Shown here: positions 52,801-64,000 of the stretch, piece by piece
Numbering within the stretch: position 1 is the stretch's first letter
How the letters are laid out: each line of letters starts with the position of its first letter
Assembly: GCA_033002965.1 (NCBI GenBank)
Contig: JAURVB010013176.1
Location: forward strand, 62,001 to 126,000
DNA length: 64,000 nt
Direction of reading: 5' to 3'
From: Piper betle
Taxonomy: Eukaryota > Streptophyta > Magnoliopsida > Piperales > Piperaceae
Made by a program: the position numbers and the translations under genes
Notes under the pieces: generated by a model
What the model saw: the letters and a program-made list of their open reading frames with translations, nothing else
What the model was told of the DNA's origin: nothing
The model's database searches: none

Positions 52801-52896
52801 CGGTACACGTGTCCTGAAACTGACTCAACTCGAAAAATAACGGTCGACCCGACCGGTTCTGAATATAAAACCCTAACTCGAATCGTGGGTTTTACA
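49857..52896 (-). repeat. 5' LTR of the family-A element
   Basis: 3040 bp, aligned end to end with 43293-46340. Differences cluster near the LTR end (49857-50100) and in an AT-rich part (51370-51650); the stretch 50480-51360 is almost identical. TATA-like site at about 51021-51032; conserved hairpin at 50495-50508. Confidence 0.93.
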
Positions 52897-53394
52897 ACCA
52901 GGCTCTAGCACAATGACGCTCTAGGGCAAAGGCACCCCAGGAGTGCCCTTACGCCAATCCTTTTTGGTCAAGGCTCAAGTTTGAGCGCAACGGCATTGGC
53001 CGAGTACTCATGCGCCCAAATTTTAAAAAATTCCACCCAATTCTACCACAAACATGTTGCGCTAGCGACATTGAGACCAAAAAGCTAACCTGACTTTGCA
53101 TGCGGCTCGGTCAAATACATACACATGGCCTGGGTCTAACAAATCCATGGTCTGGCTTGTAGAAGCCAGCGCAAAGGCGCTGGGAGAGCATCCTTGCACT
53201 AAAGTTGTTTCCTTCTCTATAATACAAACCTTATCCACCATTTTCTCTCCTTTTGTCTCTTCCACCCGACCTCCCCTCCTTCTCCTCTCCTCTCCACTTC
53301 TTCCCCAACTTCTCCCATCCTCCTCAAGCCTCTCCAAGTTTAGCCAAGCCAATAGGGTTGTAAGTCTTGGGGTAGGTTGCGTCACTATGACCAT
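52897..53394. repeat. Copy 2 of the leader module, right part
   Basis: Continues the sequence interrupted at 43292. The target bases ACCAG, then GCTCTAGCACAATGACGC, match the uninterrupted copy at 31438-31460. Minus-strand ATG at 53394 (MVIVTQPTPRL) corresponds to the one at 31893. Confidence 0.8.
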
Positions 53395-53638
53395 GGTCAG
53401 GACTCTCCTATCTTGGAAATGGAGGGGATGGGGCCCTGATCTGCGTCCTATGAGTCTAATTCACCATCCTCCTAGGTACTCCCTATTCTAATCTGATCAC
53501 CTTGTAACACTAAATTTGGTAAGAAATCTATAAACCAAAAACATTAAGACAAAAAAATACCTGTCAGTAGAGCTCAGGAGCAACTTTCATAGACATATAA
53601 CCTATAATGCATATACCATCTTAATCAACCAAAAGTTA

Positions 53639-53650
53639 GCTCTGATACCA
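53639..53650 (-). promoter_or_regulatory. Primer binding site of the Ty3 chromovirus
   Basis: Minus-strand TGGTATCAGAGC lies four bases from the LTR that begins at 53655. Its leader (53395-53638) is collinear with 31894-32137. Confidence 0.87.
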
Positions 53651-53654
53651 CTTC

Positions 53655-56600
53655 TGTAACACCCTGTTTCGGTTCACCTGCGAACTAACCCAGAAATGTC
53701 ACCAACGATTGAACCGTTCACTAATCTACTTGATTTAGTTAAGCCGAGTCGGATCTACCCTCGATGTCTCAAGATGGAGATGCAGCATGCAAACCATGGA
53801 TGAGACATTTGGGTTCTAACATTGTCCTATATGCATGCCATGATATGCAAACAAGTAAACAAACAGACCAAACAAACAAAAAGTTTAAAAGAAAATAGTT
53901 AATTTTTAAAATAAAATGGATAGAGTATCCCCTAAAAGTGCAATAGGAACCACCCTGTCAACAATAATCAGTCTATATATTTGTAATAATAAAACTGAAA
54001 ACATAGTCCAAACTTAGTATGTTCTTCTCATTCTAGTTATCCTCACTCCGTAGCTTACCCTGTTCATTTTCCACTTTCCATTTTCATTCGCATACAAAAT
54101 ACTCATAATAAATTCAAAAAATAGGATATCAATTTCATGTACACAACTCAATACACATCATATCATTACATACACTCGGCTGGTACATGTGTGTGTGATT
54201 TTTGTGTTGCTCGTCCACAGTCCTGACAGCGCTCATTCCTCATGGTTCTCACCTATATATATAATAAAAAGACGTCAATAACGTGTATTACAAGTCCAAA
54301 AATAACTAATAAAAAACTAACACATATGATATAATGATGTAGTTGCACAAGGCGGCGATGCTGCCCCTTTCCAGCCAATTATCGGCCAGCCAATGGCCAG
54401 ACTGTTCCAATCGCCACCACTATGACGTTCTCCATCCTCCCCTCTTTCAAACGCGATCGACGGTAGCCACGCCGCCGTTGGTGTACTCCAAAGATAGGCA
54501 CCGCCACCCTCGTCCAACCCATTTGCCGGTTCGCAGTCCGCCTGCCCGGGACCGCAATCCCCTGCCTGTGCCGTGTCCGCATGATCATGCTCGAGTTCGC
54601 TAGTTCGAGCCCGTGTCTGTGTCCACCAACCCAGCCAACCCAACCCAGCAGTTAATTTAGACCGAGTTGGTTCAGTTTGGTTGGGTCTGGTTCACCTCAA
54701 TTCGACTCCGATTTAACTCATTTTTGGACCGTTTTCGTTCGTTCTTGCACCGTTTTTGGTAATTTGAGAACTTCTATATTAGTTTATATGTATATTCACA
54801 TGATGTAGTATGATTGAATGTTGTGATGATTTTTCTTTATTTATTTATTTATTCATTATTATCTATTTATTTTTATTTATATGTTTATCGTATATGATGA
54901 ATGTTTACATTATTCTTTTTTATTATTAATATTATATTTACTTATTAATATTAGTCTTATTATATTTACTAAATTGTATATATATTTATTTATCTATCTA
55001 TCTATCTATTTCCTTGTTCGGATGTATGTTATTATTTATTTGTATTAAATTATGTATTCTTGTATTGTATAACTATAGATATTATTATTATTCATGATTA
55101 ACTGAGTATTAACTATTTGCTATTTATTTATAAAATTATTAATTATATAATTATTTAATTATTTACATGTTTACTAACATGAGTATATATATAATATTTA
55201 CTCGTGTTTAGTCGTATATTTATATAGTATAATTATATTATTATTATTTTTTATTAGAGTATAATTTATGTTTATGTATTTATTATTTACCTAATTATCT
55301 ATGTGTGTAATTAATTGTTTATTTTTTATTATTGTGTCTTGATTTGCGTGATAGGTGTTTAGTTGTATTCTTGTTAGCTCTATTTTCTTTATTAGGATGC
55401 GTTGATGATATGAGCATACACCACAACCATGCATCATATAGAAATGTTAGTATTTTACTTAGTAGTGGGTTCTGATGTAGGTTTCAGAGTCCGAGCTCGC
55501 CGTAGATGTGCAAATACGCTTGGACCTTGGACCACAGGTCCATAGAACTCTTCCTCTTTGCTTAACTCCTTGCGTGTTGAGTTTAATCGTGTTTCATACG
55601 TAGGACAGCATCGGCGACATTTTATTGCATCCCTCTGATGTTGGATCGTTTAGTTGTGTTTTCTACACATGTTTAATATCAGATCCCTTATTGGTTTTTG
55701 AACTAAAGCTCCAGAAATGTATGATACGTGCCTCTTCCCTAAGCCTATTATATAAGTACACAAATTTTTACGGATTTCACAAATAGGGGAATGAGTGGTA
55801 CAGAGATATGTATGGACAGCACTAGTACTCCTTCAAACTTTGAGGTAGTGCGGTGTATGAGGGTATTGCGTAACGCAAAACATTTCCGAAATTTGTGGCA
55901 CTAACTTAACTGTTCCTTTTGCCACTTGAGTACCATGGCGGGTGATATAGAAGATGTGAGGGTGTAAGCATTGTATATATGAATATGATTATGAGCCGTG
56001 CATGCGAGCCAACACTTGGTTAAGTATGTTTGCTTACCGCCCAGTGTGAGGCAATCTTTAAATTTCATAAGTTTTTGTAGGTAATGGAATACTCATTTGC
56101 CAATTTGTATTAGTTATTTTTCAAACCAGCAACATTCATTACTGATGTTTTTCCTATAATATATGTAGGCCTTGCAATCTTCAGCCGACTTTGGTGGGAG
56201 GATAGATAAATGATACACACACTTGAGCTCAGCGCAATTATTTACTTTCTTACTTTTATTTATGTTCGATGTGTTTTAACATGTATTTAATGATGTCATT
56301 CATTCTCATGATACCAAGAAAGTTGTTCGATCTATTTTATCGATCAAATCGTACCAACTGATAACGTTAAACATGACTCGACTAGATCGTAATATTTCTA
56401 ATTCGGTTCTTAGGTGAATCAAAATTGGGGTGTTACAGGACCCCTCGAGAATGGAATGGATGCTCACCAGTTCTAGAACCCGCTTTGACAACACACGCCC
56501 TATCTCAAGACATGGCCGTCGGTTTCCCTCGTCTCACATCTCACTGAAAATGCGAAAACTACTTATAGAATAGCTCGGGTAGGGAATTTAGTAAAATAGG

Positions 56601-58314
56601 CCAAATGCATCGTGAGCTGGATTTGGGCTTCAAAAACATACTTGAGGGATCTCATCCTCGAGGATTATTTATCTGGAAAATACGATTGGCTAAATGGCCC
56701 TTGTGGAGTGGGATAGGATAAATCCACCACTTGACACATCCTCTTTCCTGTTTTAAACAAAATATGATAGAAAAAGACAATAAATCAAGTGTGAGTCCTA
56801 AACGGACCCGGCAGAAGCTCAAAGCGTGTCCTCATGCCTAGGCGGCAAGCTCCTACTTAGTACCTACACACCAAACTAAAAGATAATGCCCACTAACTGA
56901 ATGATGAGTCAAACTCATCATGACATCACACTCACAACACAATCATCATCCATCAAACAATCAACAATCATCAATGTAAAAATAATTCTAACTCCTCCTA
57001 TTCATACCAATTTCATTATATTTTCCTAAGTTACGTTGTGGTCAATTAACAAGCTCAAATTTAATTTATTTAGTTAGATCACTAACATCCATTCACTATA
57101 AAACAAATCGTGCAAATCATCACTTCATTCACAATCAGGCATTTATCATATCAAACAATCAATCCTAGCTTGATGTGCTAATAATTATCAATTTTAAATA
57201 ATTAAATAGGAGGTAATCATACCTCTCGTCGTCAGCAATCAGCGATGGCTAGTGTTTCGTTGCACGTCTCGGGAGATCAAATTTGGCGCTCGGCGGCTCC
57301 CGAAGTTCGATCAGGTTCAGCTGGATGAGTTTGGTGGAAGATTTGACGAATTCTAGTAAATCTAGTTTTTTGGCTAGTTCTAGCAGTTTTTTGGTGATTT
57401 TTCGGCATTTTTCGATGGTTTACAGGCCACTCTTGCCGGTGGGATGGTGGTGGTATGGGGTACCGTTGGCACCGGCTCGGTGAACCGTCTACGATGTCAA
57501 TGTGGTCGGCAAAGGAGGCAGCTAGCGGAAAAAGGAAAAACAGGGGCGGTCAATGGTGGGGTGACAGGATCCGACTAGGATGGGCGCTGCTGGGCTTTGC
57601 TCCGATCGGGGAAGGTCGTAGGTGGGTCGGTGATGTCGAGGCGGTCATTGGATGGCGGTAGTGACAGTGGCCGGTGGCAGGATCGGTGATGGGAGCTCGG
57701 CACAACTGCGACACCTTTCTCGCACTGTGGAGGCCAACAGCAGCTGGGGCCAATCGGGGCGGCATGGCGACGGCACAGCAAGGCCCGACGGTGCCGATCG
57801 GCGACAGGGTGGCCTCGGTAGTGGCGTAAGTGGCAAGCACATGGTCAGCAGTGAGGGTTTGAAGGGGAAAGGTGTCGGGGGAGAAGAAATAGTTCGGTGG
57901 CGATATCATAAATAAAAGTTGATTCGACTCTGACTCCTATCAAAAATAGTAACTAACACGAAATAAATCCTTAAAAAATCCAAAAAAATAGGGGGAAATC
58001 CCATAAAATATATAATACACCATAACATCACAATGACATGTTCTATAACTAGTAGCCCACCCAAATTGCCCTATAACGTGTCCTAATGCATTATTCGGCC
58101 TAAAAATAATTCTACAATCAAACACATAAAAAAATATACTGCATACTTTCATATATTCTGATAACTCATTTCTCACCATCTTTTTGATGTTACCTCATAA
58201 CTCACAGTTGGCTTCGACTCAACACGCGGTTTATAAAACTAACTTGACTTGAACTGATGGTTGAACCGACTGGTTCGCTAATGAAAAACTCTGACTTGAG
58301 TCACAAGTTTTACA
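53655..58314 (-). repeat. 5' LTR of the Ty3 chromovirus (family B), interrupted
   Basis: It starts TGTAACACCCTG and ends AAGTTTTACA (58314). It follows the LTR at 32154-35039 from both edges, but the middle is replaced between 54326 and 56437 by a family-C LTR segment, with loss of about 355 bp of the B sequence (the equivalent of roughly 32809-33166). Confidence 0.78.
54326..56437 (+). repeat. Family-C LTR segment inside the B LTR
   Basis: The + strand ends with a standard LTR terminus GGGGTGTTACA (56437). The last 320 bp match 1-326. Positions 55470-56060 match about 59500-60010 by eye. The left end has no TG start and a GC-rich 54340-54620 piece. The 54780-55330 part is extremely AT-rich with TTTA and ATCT repeats. 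No coding. Confidence 0.6.
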
Positions 58315-59419
58315 AGTTGTGTATTTTTGAATGTCATATGCTCACTTATTTGCACTATCTTGAAACCAAAATCATATCTCCTCATATAGGTAGTAGATGT
58401 GCATTCTTCTTATCTCACGGCAACTTTCATGGTACCAATTTTTACACACTTTTATAGGATGTATTTGAATGTCATCTTTCTCATGATTGTTTCTCACAAT
58501 GTTAGCTAACTCTTGTTAAACTATCGTGCTAAACTAACCAACGTAAAAGCATGAACAAAATGCTAAATGTATTGTATGCTTGTTATTTTGTTGATATGAT
58601 ATGTCATGCTGTGAGATTGTGCTATGTGGTAAGCATATTGAAGGGCATTAATAAATTCAGTAAAAATTATGGTTGAGCTCACTAAGTGCCGACTTAAATT
58701 TGGTAAATTTTGGCAACATTTAAAAAATTTTCTATGGTTACTTAATCGGGTTTTGTGGAGTATACAAGAATGTAGGGACCCTAGTTCCTCAGCTCGGGTT
58801 ACAAAATCCATTACCCTAACTATTTGGTGTGAAATTGCATGAAATTTCACCTAGACCTTACGATATTTCCTAGTAACATCTCCTAAAAATTTGTGAGTCA
58901 TTGACTCATTAAATCTTACGTGATAATTTTTCCAAGCCCAGTAGGTCCAGCAAGCTCTAGAAATAACCTAGTCAATGCTTTCTTTTCCCAAGTTAACTCA
59001 CGCCAAAATCCTTGAAATTTTAAATGGTTCAAGTCCATAGTGTTGGCCAACCTTGCTTACTTACCCAAGTCCATTTGGAGTGTCCCAACCCGTGAACAAA
59101 GCTTAGGAAAATTGGTGTGCGGCCCAAAGAACACTGTTTCTAGCACCTTAGCCCAAACTTAGTGGGCCTTTTTTGCCACGTTGACCCATGGGCTAGCACT
59201 TCATAATTTTTGTACCAAACCCTTATAGTTTCAGGGCCCACTGATCCAAATTCAACCAATTTTGACCTCATTTGGCCAATCCAAAAAATCGTCTGGTTAA
59301 GTTCGATGATAAAACCCTAAGTATTAGACTTCCTAACTAAGCATACTTTCAATCTTATACCTTAATTAAGGTTATCCAATGAGGTTTAACATGTCATTAA
59401 ATAATATGATTTAGTAACT
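58315..59419. other. Unassigned sequence right of the Ty3 complex
   Basis: No gene seen. The 58900-59300 part is richer in GGCCCA-type words and could be the upstream part of a decayed LTR that continues into the family-C-like segment. Confidence 0.3.
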
Positions 59420-60180
59420 ATGTCCTTTACTGTTGTGCATATGTTGAGACATTGCCTCATTTTACATGCCGATGCGACTAGAAATTGATTTGTGTTTCAT
59501 CTCTTTGCTAGGTTACACAAAGTGAGTTCAATAAGTTAGGACGAGGATTTTGACTCATCCAGGTCCATAAGACTCTTCTACTTCACCTTTTTATTGCTCC
59601 TTGAGTGTCGAGTTTAATCACGCTTTAGACATAGGACGACATTAGGTGCATTTTATGAGATGCTTCTGATGTGAGGTCATTTAGTCAAGTTTTTTGCAGT
59701 TTCATAAAACTACAAGGATGAGATCACTTGTTATTTTTTGAAGTAAATATCTAAACATTTATTACATAAGTCTCTCCCTAAGTCTATTATATAAGTATGC
59801 ACGATTTTGCAGATTTTACAAATAAGAGAATGACGAGTATGGGTTTTATGAATTGCACTAGTACTCATTTACACCCTGAAGCATTGCAATGTAAGTAGGG
59901 TACTGCGAATGCAGCGCGTTCTAAAAAATTGTGATACTAACCTAATTGTTCCAAGCCACCTAAGTATCGTGGTGGGTGATATACGAAGGACATGAGGGTG
60001 TAAGCGCAGATATGTAACTATGAAGCCGTCAAGTTTGCTTCAGCATTTATTATTTGATGTTCGGCCTTGTCGGCCTTAGCTTACCACCTTATGAGGATTT
60101 TTGAAGTTTTATGATTTTTTGTGGGTATTAAGATACTCATTTGCTAGTATTGATGTATGAGTAGTTATTAAGACTGGAAA
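59420..60180 (+). repeat. Second family-C-like LTR segment
   Basis: Collinear with 55470-56060: shared words include GAGTTTAATC, TATTATATAAGTA, GCACTAGTACTC and GGGTGATATA in the same order. More diverged than the 56-kb copy; the edges are not clear. Confidence 0.5.
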
Positions 60181-61369
60181 TCAAACTTGTTTGATTCCTT
60201 ACAGATCGAGAAGTTCATGATAGGGGATGGTACCGTGCGTTGATGTGTATGACCTTACTATGTGTCTAGTTTATGTATTTTGGAGAATTTATTATGTATT
60301 TGAGATTTATGTATTATCGGAAACTATGAGACTTTATGTTGTATTGTGATTTGGGTTGGTGCCCTAGACTATTATGATGCATGTGGATGTGTTACGTGCA
60401 ATTTGTGTGCTTTTATGTTATTATATTACTATTATTACATCCTCGTACAACTTATAAACTTTGGGTGAATGATTAACAATCGTCTATAAGGTATGCAAGC
60501 TTCAAAGTCATGGAACAAGATAAGAAGCAACACTAGGTATGCTCAATATGTTTGGTTGCAGCTATATTTGTGTGTGATAGTGTAACATTGACTGCAAGAG
60601 CACACGGTTTAGATAGCTTGAATCCACATGAAGACCAAGTGCTCGGGTATGATGCCTTGGCATTTGTTGATGCCTCTATATCTGTGTGTTTAATTTCCAC
60701 TTGTAGGTATGTCAAACAAGTAACCACGATCCATGTTCTACATGAGTTAAGTTCAACGTCATCATAAGAATAAGTATACCTTCCTTCAAGGTTACAACTA
60801 AGTATAAGAATTAGATTATAAATCCATATCCTTTAAATCTTAACCGCTTAGCTTCATTGAGGGTATTGGCTTTGTGTAGCTTGGAGTGGTTATCTATATT
60901 ATATAAAGTCACCCTCTTAGTTGTCGGAGAGGTGCTGCCTCTTCCGTGACTTGGAGTACTCATGCTAGGAGCTCTCGTAAGTTAAGAACCTTCCTCTTGT
61001 AGTATGGCTAGCATACATTGTATAAAAATCCAGTAAGGTGTTTGTCTTAAGCCTCCTTGAGGCTTGAAATCCACTTCCATAAAGTTTATACATGGTAGTC
61101 TAATGAATAGTTTTCTGAATTATAATATAACACCTCGATCCCCCTCGGACAAAAAAAATGGGATGTCATAGTTCACAACAACATAAGAGTTGTCTTCATC
61201 AAAAGGTGTGGAGTTAAGATAACTTTGCAAGCTCTCTAAGCACAACCATTGGAATCCATTCATCATCAAATAAATCAAATTTATAAATACTTCAAGTGAA
61301 GAAAAAGTCTTAGCTACCAAATCAATCATTGATGATTCAAGGATTAGTTGAAGTGTTAATATAAAGAAC
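60181..61369. other. Unassigned, LTR-like spacer
   Basis: No coding region supported. A TAACACC terminus-like word near 61127 hints at another eroded element. Confidence 0.3.
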
Positions 61370-62600
61370 ACTTCAGTTTGATTTCGGCTGCCAAAGCATG
61401 AAGATGCAACCAAGGAAGAAGGGTGTTCGGACCTTCAGCCAGTGATCGGTCATGTGTTTGGCTACCAAAGACCAAGGCTTGGGGAGAAGCCAAGAAGCAG
61501 CTGAGTTCGGTCGCATGTTTGGCAACCAGAGGTGTCTTTGACAGGGCTTTGGAAACCAATCCAAGAGTTCGGTGAAGTTCGGGCAGATCGTTCGATTGTG
61601 CATTTGGCAACTGAAGGTGAAAAGTTTGATGTGGCTATGGTTTAAACGATCGTTCGGTTGAGTATCGGTCAATCATTCAGCAGCCAAAAGTTCTAGATTT
61701 TTAACAAAAATTGTTTGTTGGCTAGAGACAAAAAGCAAATTTGACTCCCAACAGCTCTATTTAGAGTGGTGGCTTGGATAGCCTATAAATAGGGCTTTTG
61801 AGAGTGGGTTTTGCAAATCCGTAGGCAATGGATTGAACCCTTAACTCTTTAGGTATAAATTAGGAGGCTAAAGCTTGTGTGAGGATTGGTGTAATTTTTA
61901 ACTTGTATTCCTAGGTGGTTCATGTGTAAACCAAAGAGAGATCATTGTTTGTGAGAGATTGCTCAAGGTATTGAGCTTGTTTGTAAACTCCTAAGGTGTT
62001 GAAAGTGTGTGTGAGAGCCTAAGCGTTTGAGGAAGAGGTTTTTGGAAGAGAAAACTCCCTTAGCTCAAGGTGTGAATTTTCAAAGGGAGTGTAGCTTTAA
62101 AGTGGTTGCCTCAAGGGTGTTGGAGCTTGTTACAAGACTCTTTGGCATTTGAGAGGTATTTAAAAGAAGACATGTAGCTCACAAAGGCCATTAGCACTTG
62201 GCATTAAAGAATGAAAGCTTATTGGATGCTCCAACGGTATTGTAATGCAAGCTTCCTTGGTGGAGTGTTTGAAGGAAACTTTGTAAATGCAAGATTCTTT
62301 GACACTTAGTGCTTATAAAGAAAGTCTTGTCATAACTTGTACGTTGTACTAATTAGTTGCCATAGTGAAGCTACAAATACATACCCAACCAAAGGATATA
62401 GTGAGGTAAAAGAGAGGATGTAGCAAGTTGGGAACCTCTTCAAAGAAATTTTATGTCCTCTCTCTTCTTTCCTTTTTGAGTGTGTTTATACTTATTAGAT
62501 TATAGATTTGTTTGTACAATCACTTAACTTCCTTCAGTTTGACCTTAGTCACTAAGTATTCACAAGTTCTCGACAATTTTGCTACTTGTATCACTTTGAC
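61370..62600 (+). repeat. Decayed Copia-type LTR related to 9849-11060
   Basis: It shares the TTCGG...GGCAACC(A) and GATCGTTCGG words, a GCTAGAGA segment, the TATA context and the CCTCTCTCTT...GTG pattern near its end with the LTR at 9849-11060. Exact edges are not visible and no interior is attached. Confidence 0.5.
61783..61792 (+). promoter_or_regulatory. TATA box of the decayed Copia-type LTR
   Basis: CTATAAATAG followed by GGCTTTTG, matching TTATAAATAGGGCCTTTG at 10351. The context is kept although the rest of the LTR has diverged. Confidence 0.55.
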
Positions 62601-64000
62601 TTGTTTACCTATATAAGTAGCAACTTGAAATATAACTTGTTGTGCTTCACACACCATTTAATTAATTGGGTTCATAATATTGCTAATTGTCTTATTCATA
62701 TATAGATTGTGCCTACTTGTTTGTGCTTAGTATCTTGTGCCTAACTTGATCACACATATATTTGTAACCGAGATCCTTGTGTTAAAATTACTTAAATCAT
62801 TTTTGTTATCCATTGATCACTTGCAATCATTAAATGCCCTAAGGATTGTAAGGATCTAACTATTTATTAAGTATTTGTATTTAGCTCTCACCCGCATTAG
62901 GTGTGAGTCTTCAACACGTACATAGTAGTTTCATTACTAATGTGGAAGTACCTCTACATAAATTAACTATCTTGGAGTGAGCATTGTGAGGAGATAAAAG
63001 ATGAAAGTTAAAAATCTATGTAAATATACAAGCTTCTTTAAAGTGGGTATCTGTAAACAAAAGTGAACATACTCTAGCTTTAGCTTGATTAAACCGTGTG
63101 TTAGATGTAGTTTGGTTTAGCCAAAACCTAGGTGTTGGATTTCTCTTTTAACCTATAAATGGGAGTCTGAACTCACCCGAAAATAGTCGTATACAAAGAC
63201 AAAGACAAATACAGATACAGTTTGGATCTAGTGGCCAGGAACATTGAGTTTTTTTTTCCGAGAAGCAATGTTGATGGCTGGGAGTTGTTTCCCTCTTTCG
63301 ATGATGTGGCCTTGATTAGCCACATTATTGGACAAAATTGCGGGGGTAAGTGACAATTTTTAAAATTAGGGGATGTAAGTGATATTTTGCCCCAAAAATA
63401 AAAGTCGTAAGTGATTTTTATTGAATTTGTTGCAAGTTTGCATTAATTTCAGAAAATTACTCTCCACTTAAAAAACTTACACCTTACATCACAAAAAATT
63501 GAGCCTAGTGGGCCTTCCTATGATTTAAAAATAATAATTTAAAAAGTAGGTCTCAATTGTGAATTGTTTATTATATCTCTTGGCACAATTAAAATGTTTA
63601 CTTTTATCAAAAAGAGTCCGCCGTGTTTTTATATTTTAGTTAGGTCTGGTGTGGTTAGAACATTTTCGCACGAGCTTTTTATGAAAAAGAATTATTTATT
63701 TTTATAATATTGAACAAAATGTAATTTAACATAATATTAATTTAGGTTTTAAATTGTAAATAAGTGTATAAATACCTCTAGGTTTAAAGTGGTTCAAATT
63801 AAAAAAATATTAAAAATACAGCCTTATCTATCCACCCCTACTCCCACGTCAAGGAGGAGGTGGCTATTTTTTTTAAAATAAATTTGTATTTGGGTTGAAA
63901 CTATAAACCATTTTAAATTTAAGAGCATTTATACCATGATTGAAAATTTTATACCCTATTTGATATTACCTAAAAATTTATACCTCATTTGATATTATGA
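62601..64000. other. Unassigned AT-rich sequence
   Basis: No gene, LTR boundary or repeat array seen. The last 600 bp are AT-rich with simple runs. Confidence 0.35.

Larger units (their letters stand above)
43293..52896 (-). mobile_element. Complete non-autonomous LTR retrotransposon, family A (TSD ACCAG)
   Basis: A 9.6-kb element flanked by ACCAG at 43288-43292 and 52897-52901. LTRs are 43293-46340 and 49857-52896. The interior (46341-49856) begins, in sense order, with a PBS (49841-49852) and ends with a PPT (46341-46353). No gag, protease, RT or integrase motif is present, so it must depend on enzymes of a related Ty3 element. Its PPT-proximal sequence (TTTCGAGGACGAAATTTTTA) resembles Ty3 chromovirus ends and the stub at 35040-35086. 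Large size with no coding capacity fits the LARD type of element. Confidence 0.93.

Overview
This window is nuclear DNA from a flowering plant. The evidence is a broken plant phosphoserine aminotransferase copy, a broken plant USP/receptor-like cytoplasmic kinase gene with GT-AG introns, and a dense stack of plant LTR retrotransposons primed from initiator Met tRNA (TGGTATCAGAGC). The very GC-rich codons of the aminotransferase lean towards a monocot, but I cannot name the species. I see no intact host protein-coding gene.

Layout. 1-4.2 kb: the tail of one LTR, then a short minus-oriented LTR element (LTR pieces 808-1341 and 2958-4199) with a non-coding interior. 4.2-11.1 kb: a Copia-type element reduced to a gag remnant and a 3' LTR (9849-11060), split by a solo Ty3-type LTR (6114-8942, target-site duplication CCATG). 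11.5-13.3 kb: a hAT-like non-autonomous transposon with an 8-bp target duplication and a gene-like fragment inside. 13.5-14.7 kb: the phosphoserine aminotransferase pseudogene, minus strand. 15.9-21.3 kb: two neighbouring foldback elements that share an architecture of paired terminal hairpins, a C-rich left arm and a G-rich right arm; the second contains a probable solo LTR. 22.1-25.2 kb: the USP-kinase pseudogene. 25.4-28.4 kb: solo LTR of family A (target duplication ACTTC). 28.4-31.1 kb: unassigned, with a 20-bp minisatellite.

31.1-58.3 kb is one nested complex. A decayed minus-oriented Ty3 chromovirus (gag, protease, RT, RNase H, integrase, chromodomain; Tekay/Del type judged from the chromodomain and ~3 kb LTRs) lies between LTRs at 32154-35039 and 53655-58314. 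A further LTR sits at its pol end (35087-37881). A complete family-A element (43293-52896, target duplication ACCAG) is inserted in its leader. That family-A element has two ~3.04 kb LTRs, a PBS and a PPT but no gag or pol, so it must be mobilised by a relative. Its 5' LTR neighbour (53655-58314) is itself broken by a family-C LTR fragment.

58.3-64 kb holds a second family-C-like segment and a decayed Copia-type LTR with a clear TATA box.

The genes do not form a pathway. The window is a record of successive insertions into and around two dead host genes. The most unusual structure is the pair of twin-hairpin foldback elements at 15.9-21.3 kb, whose palindromic core array resembles a motif found in the Ty3 LTRs.
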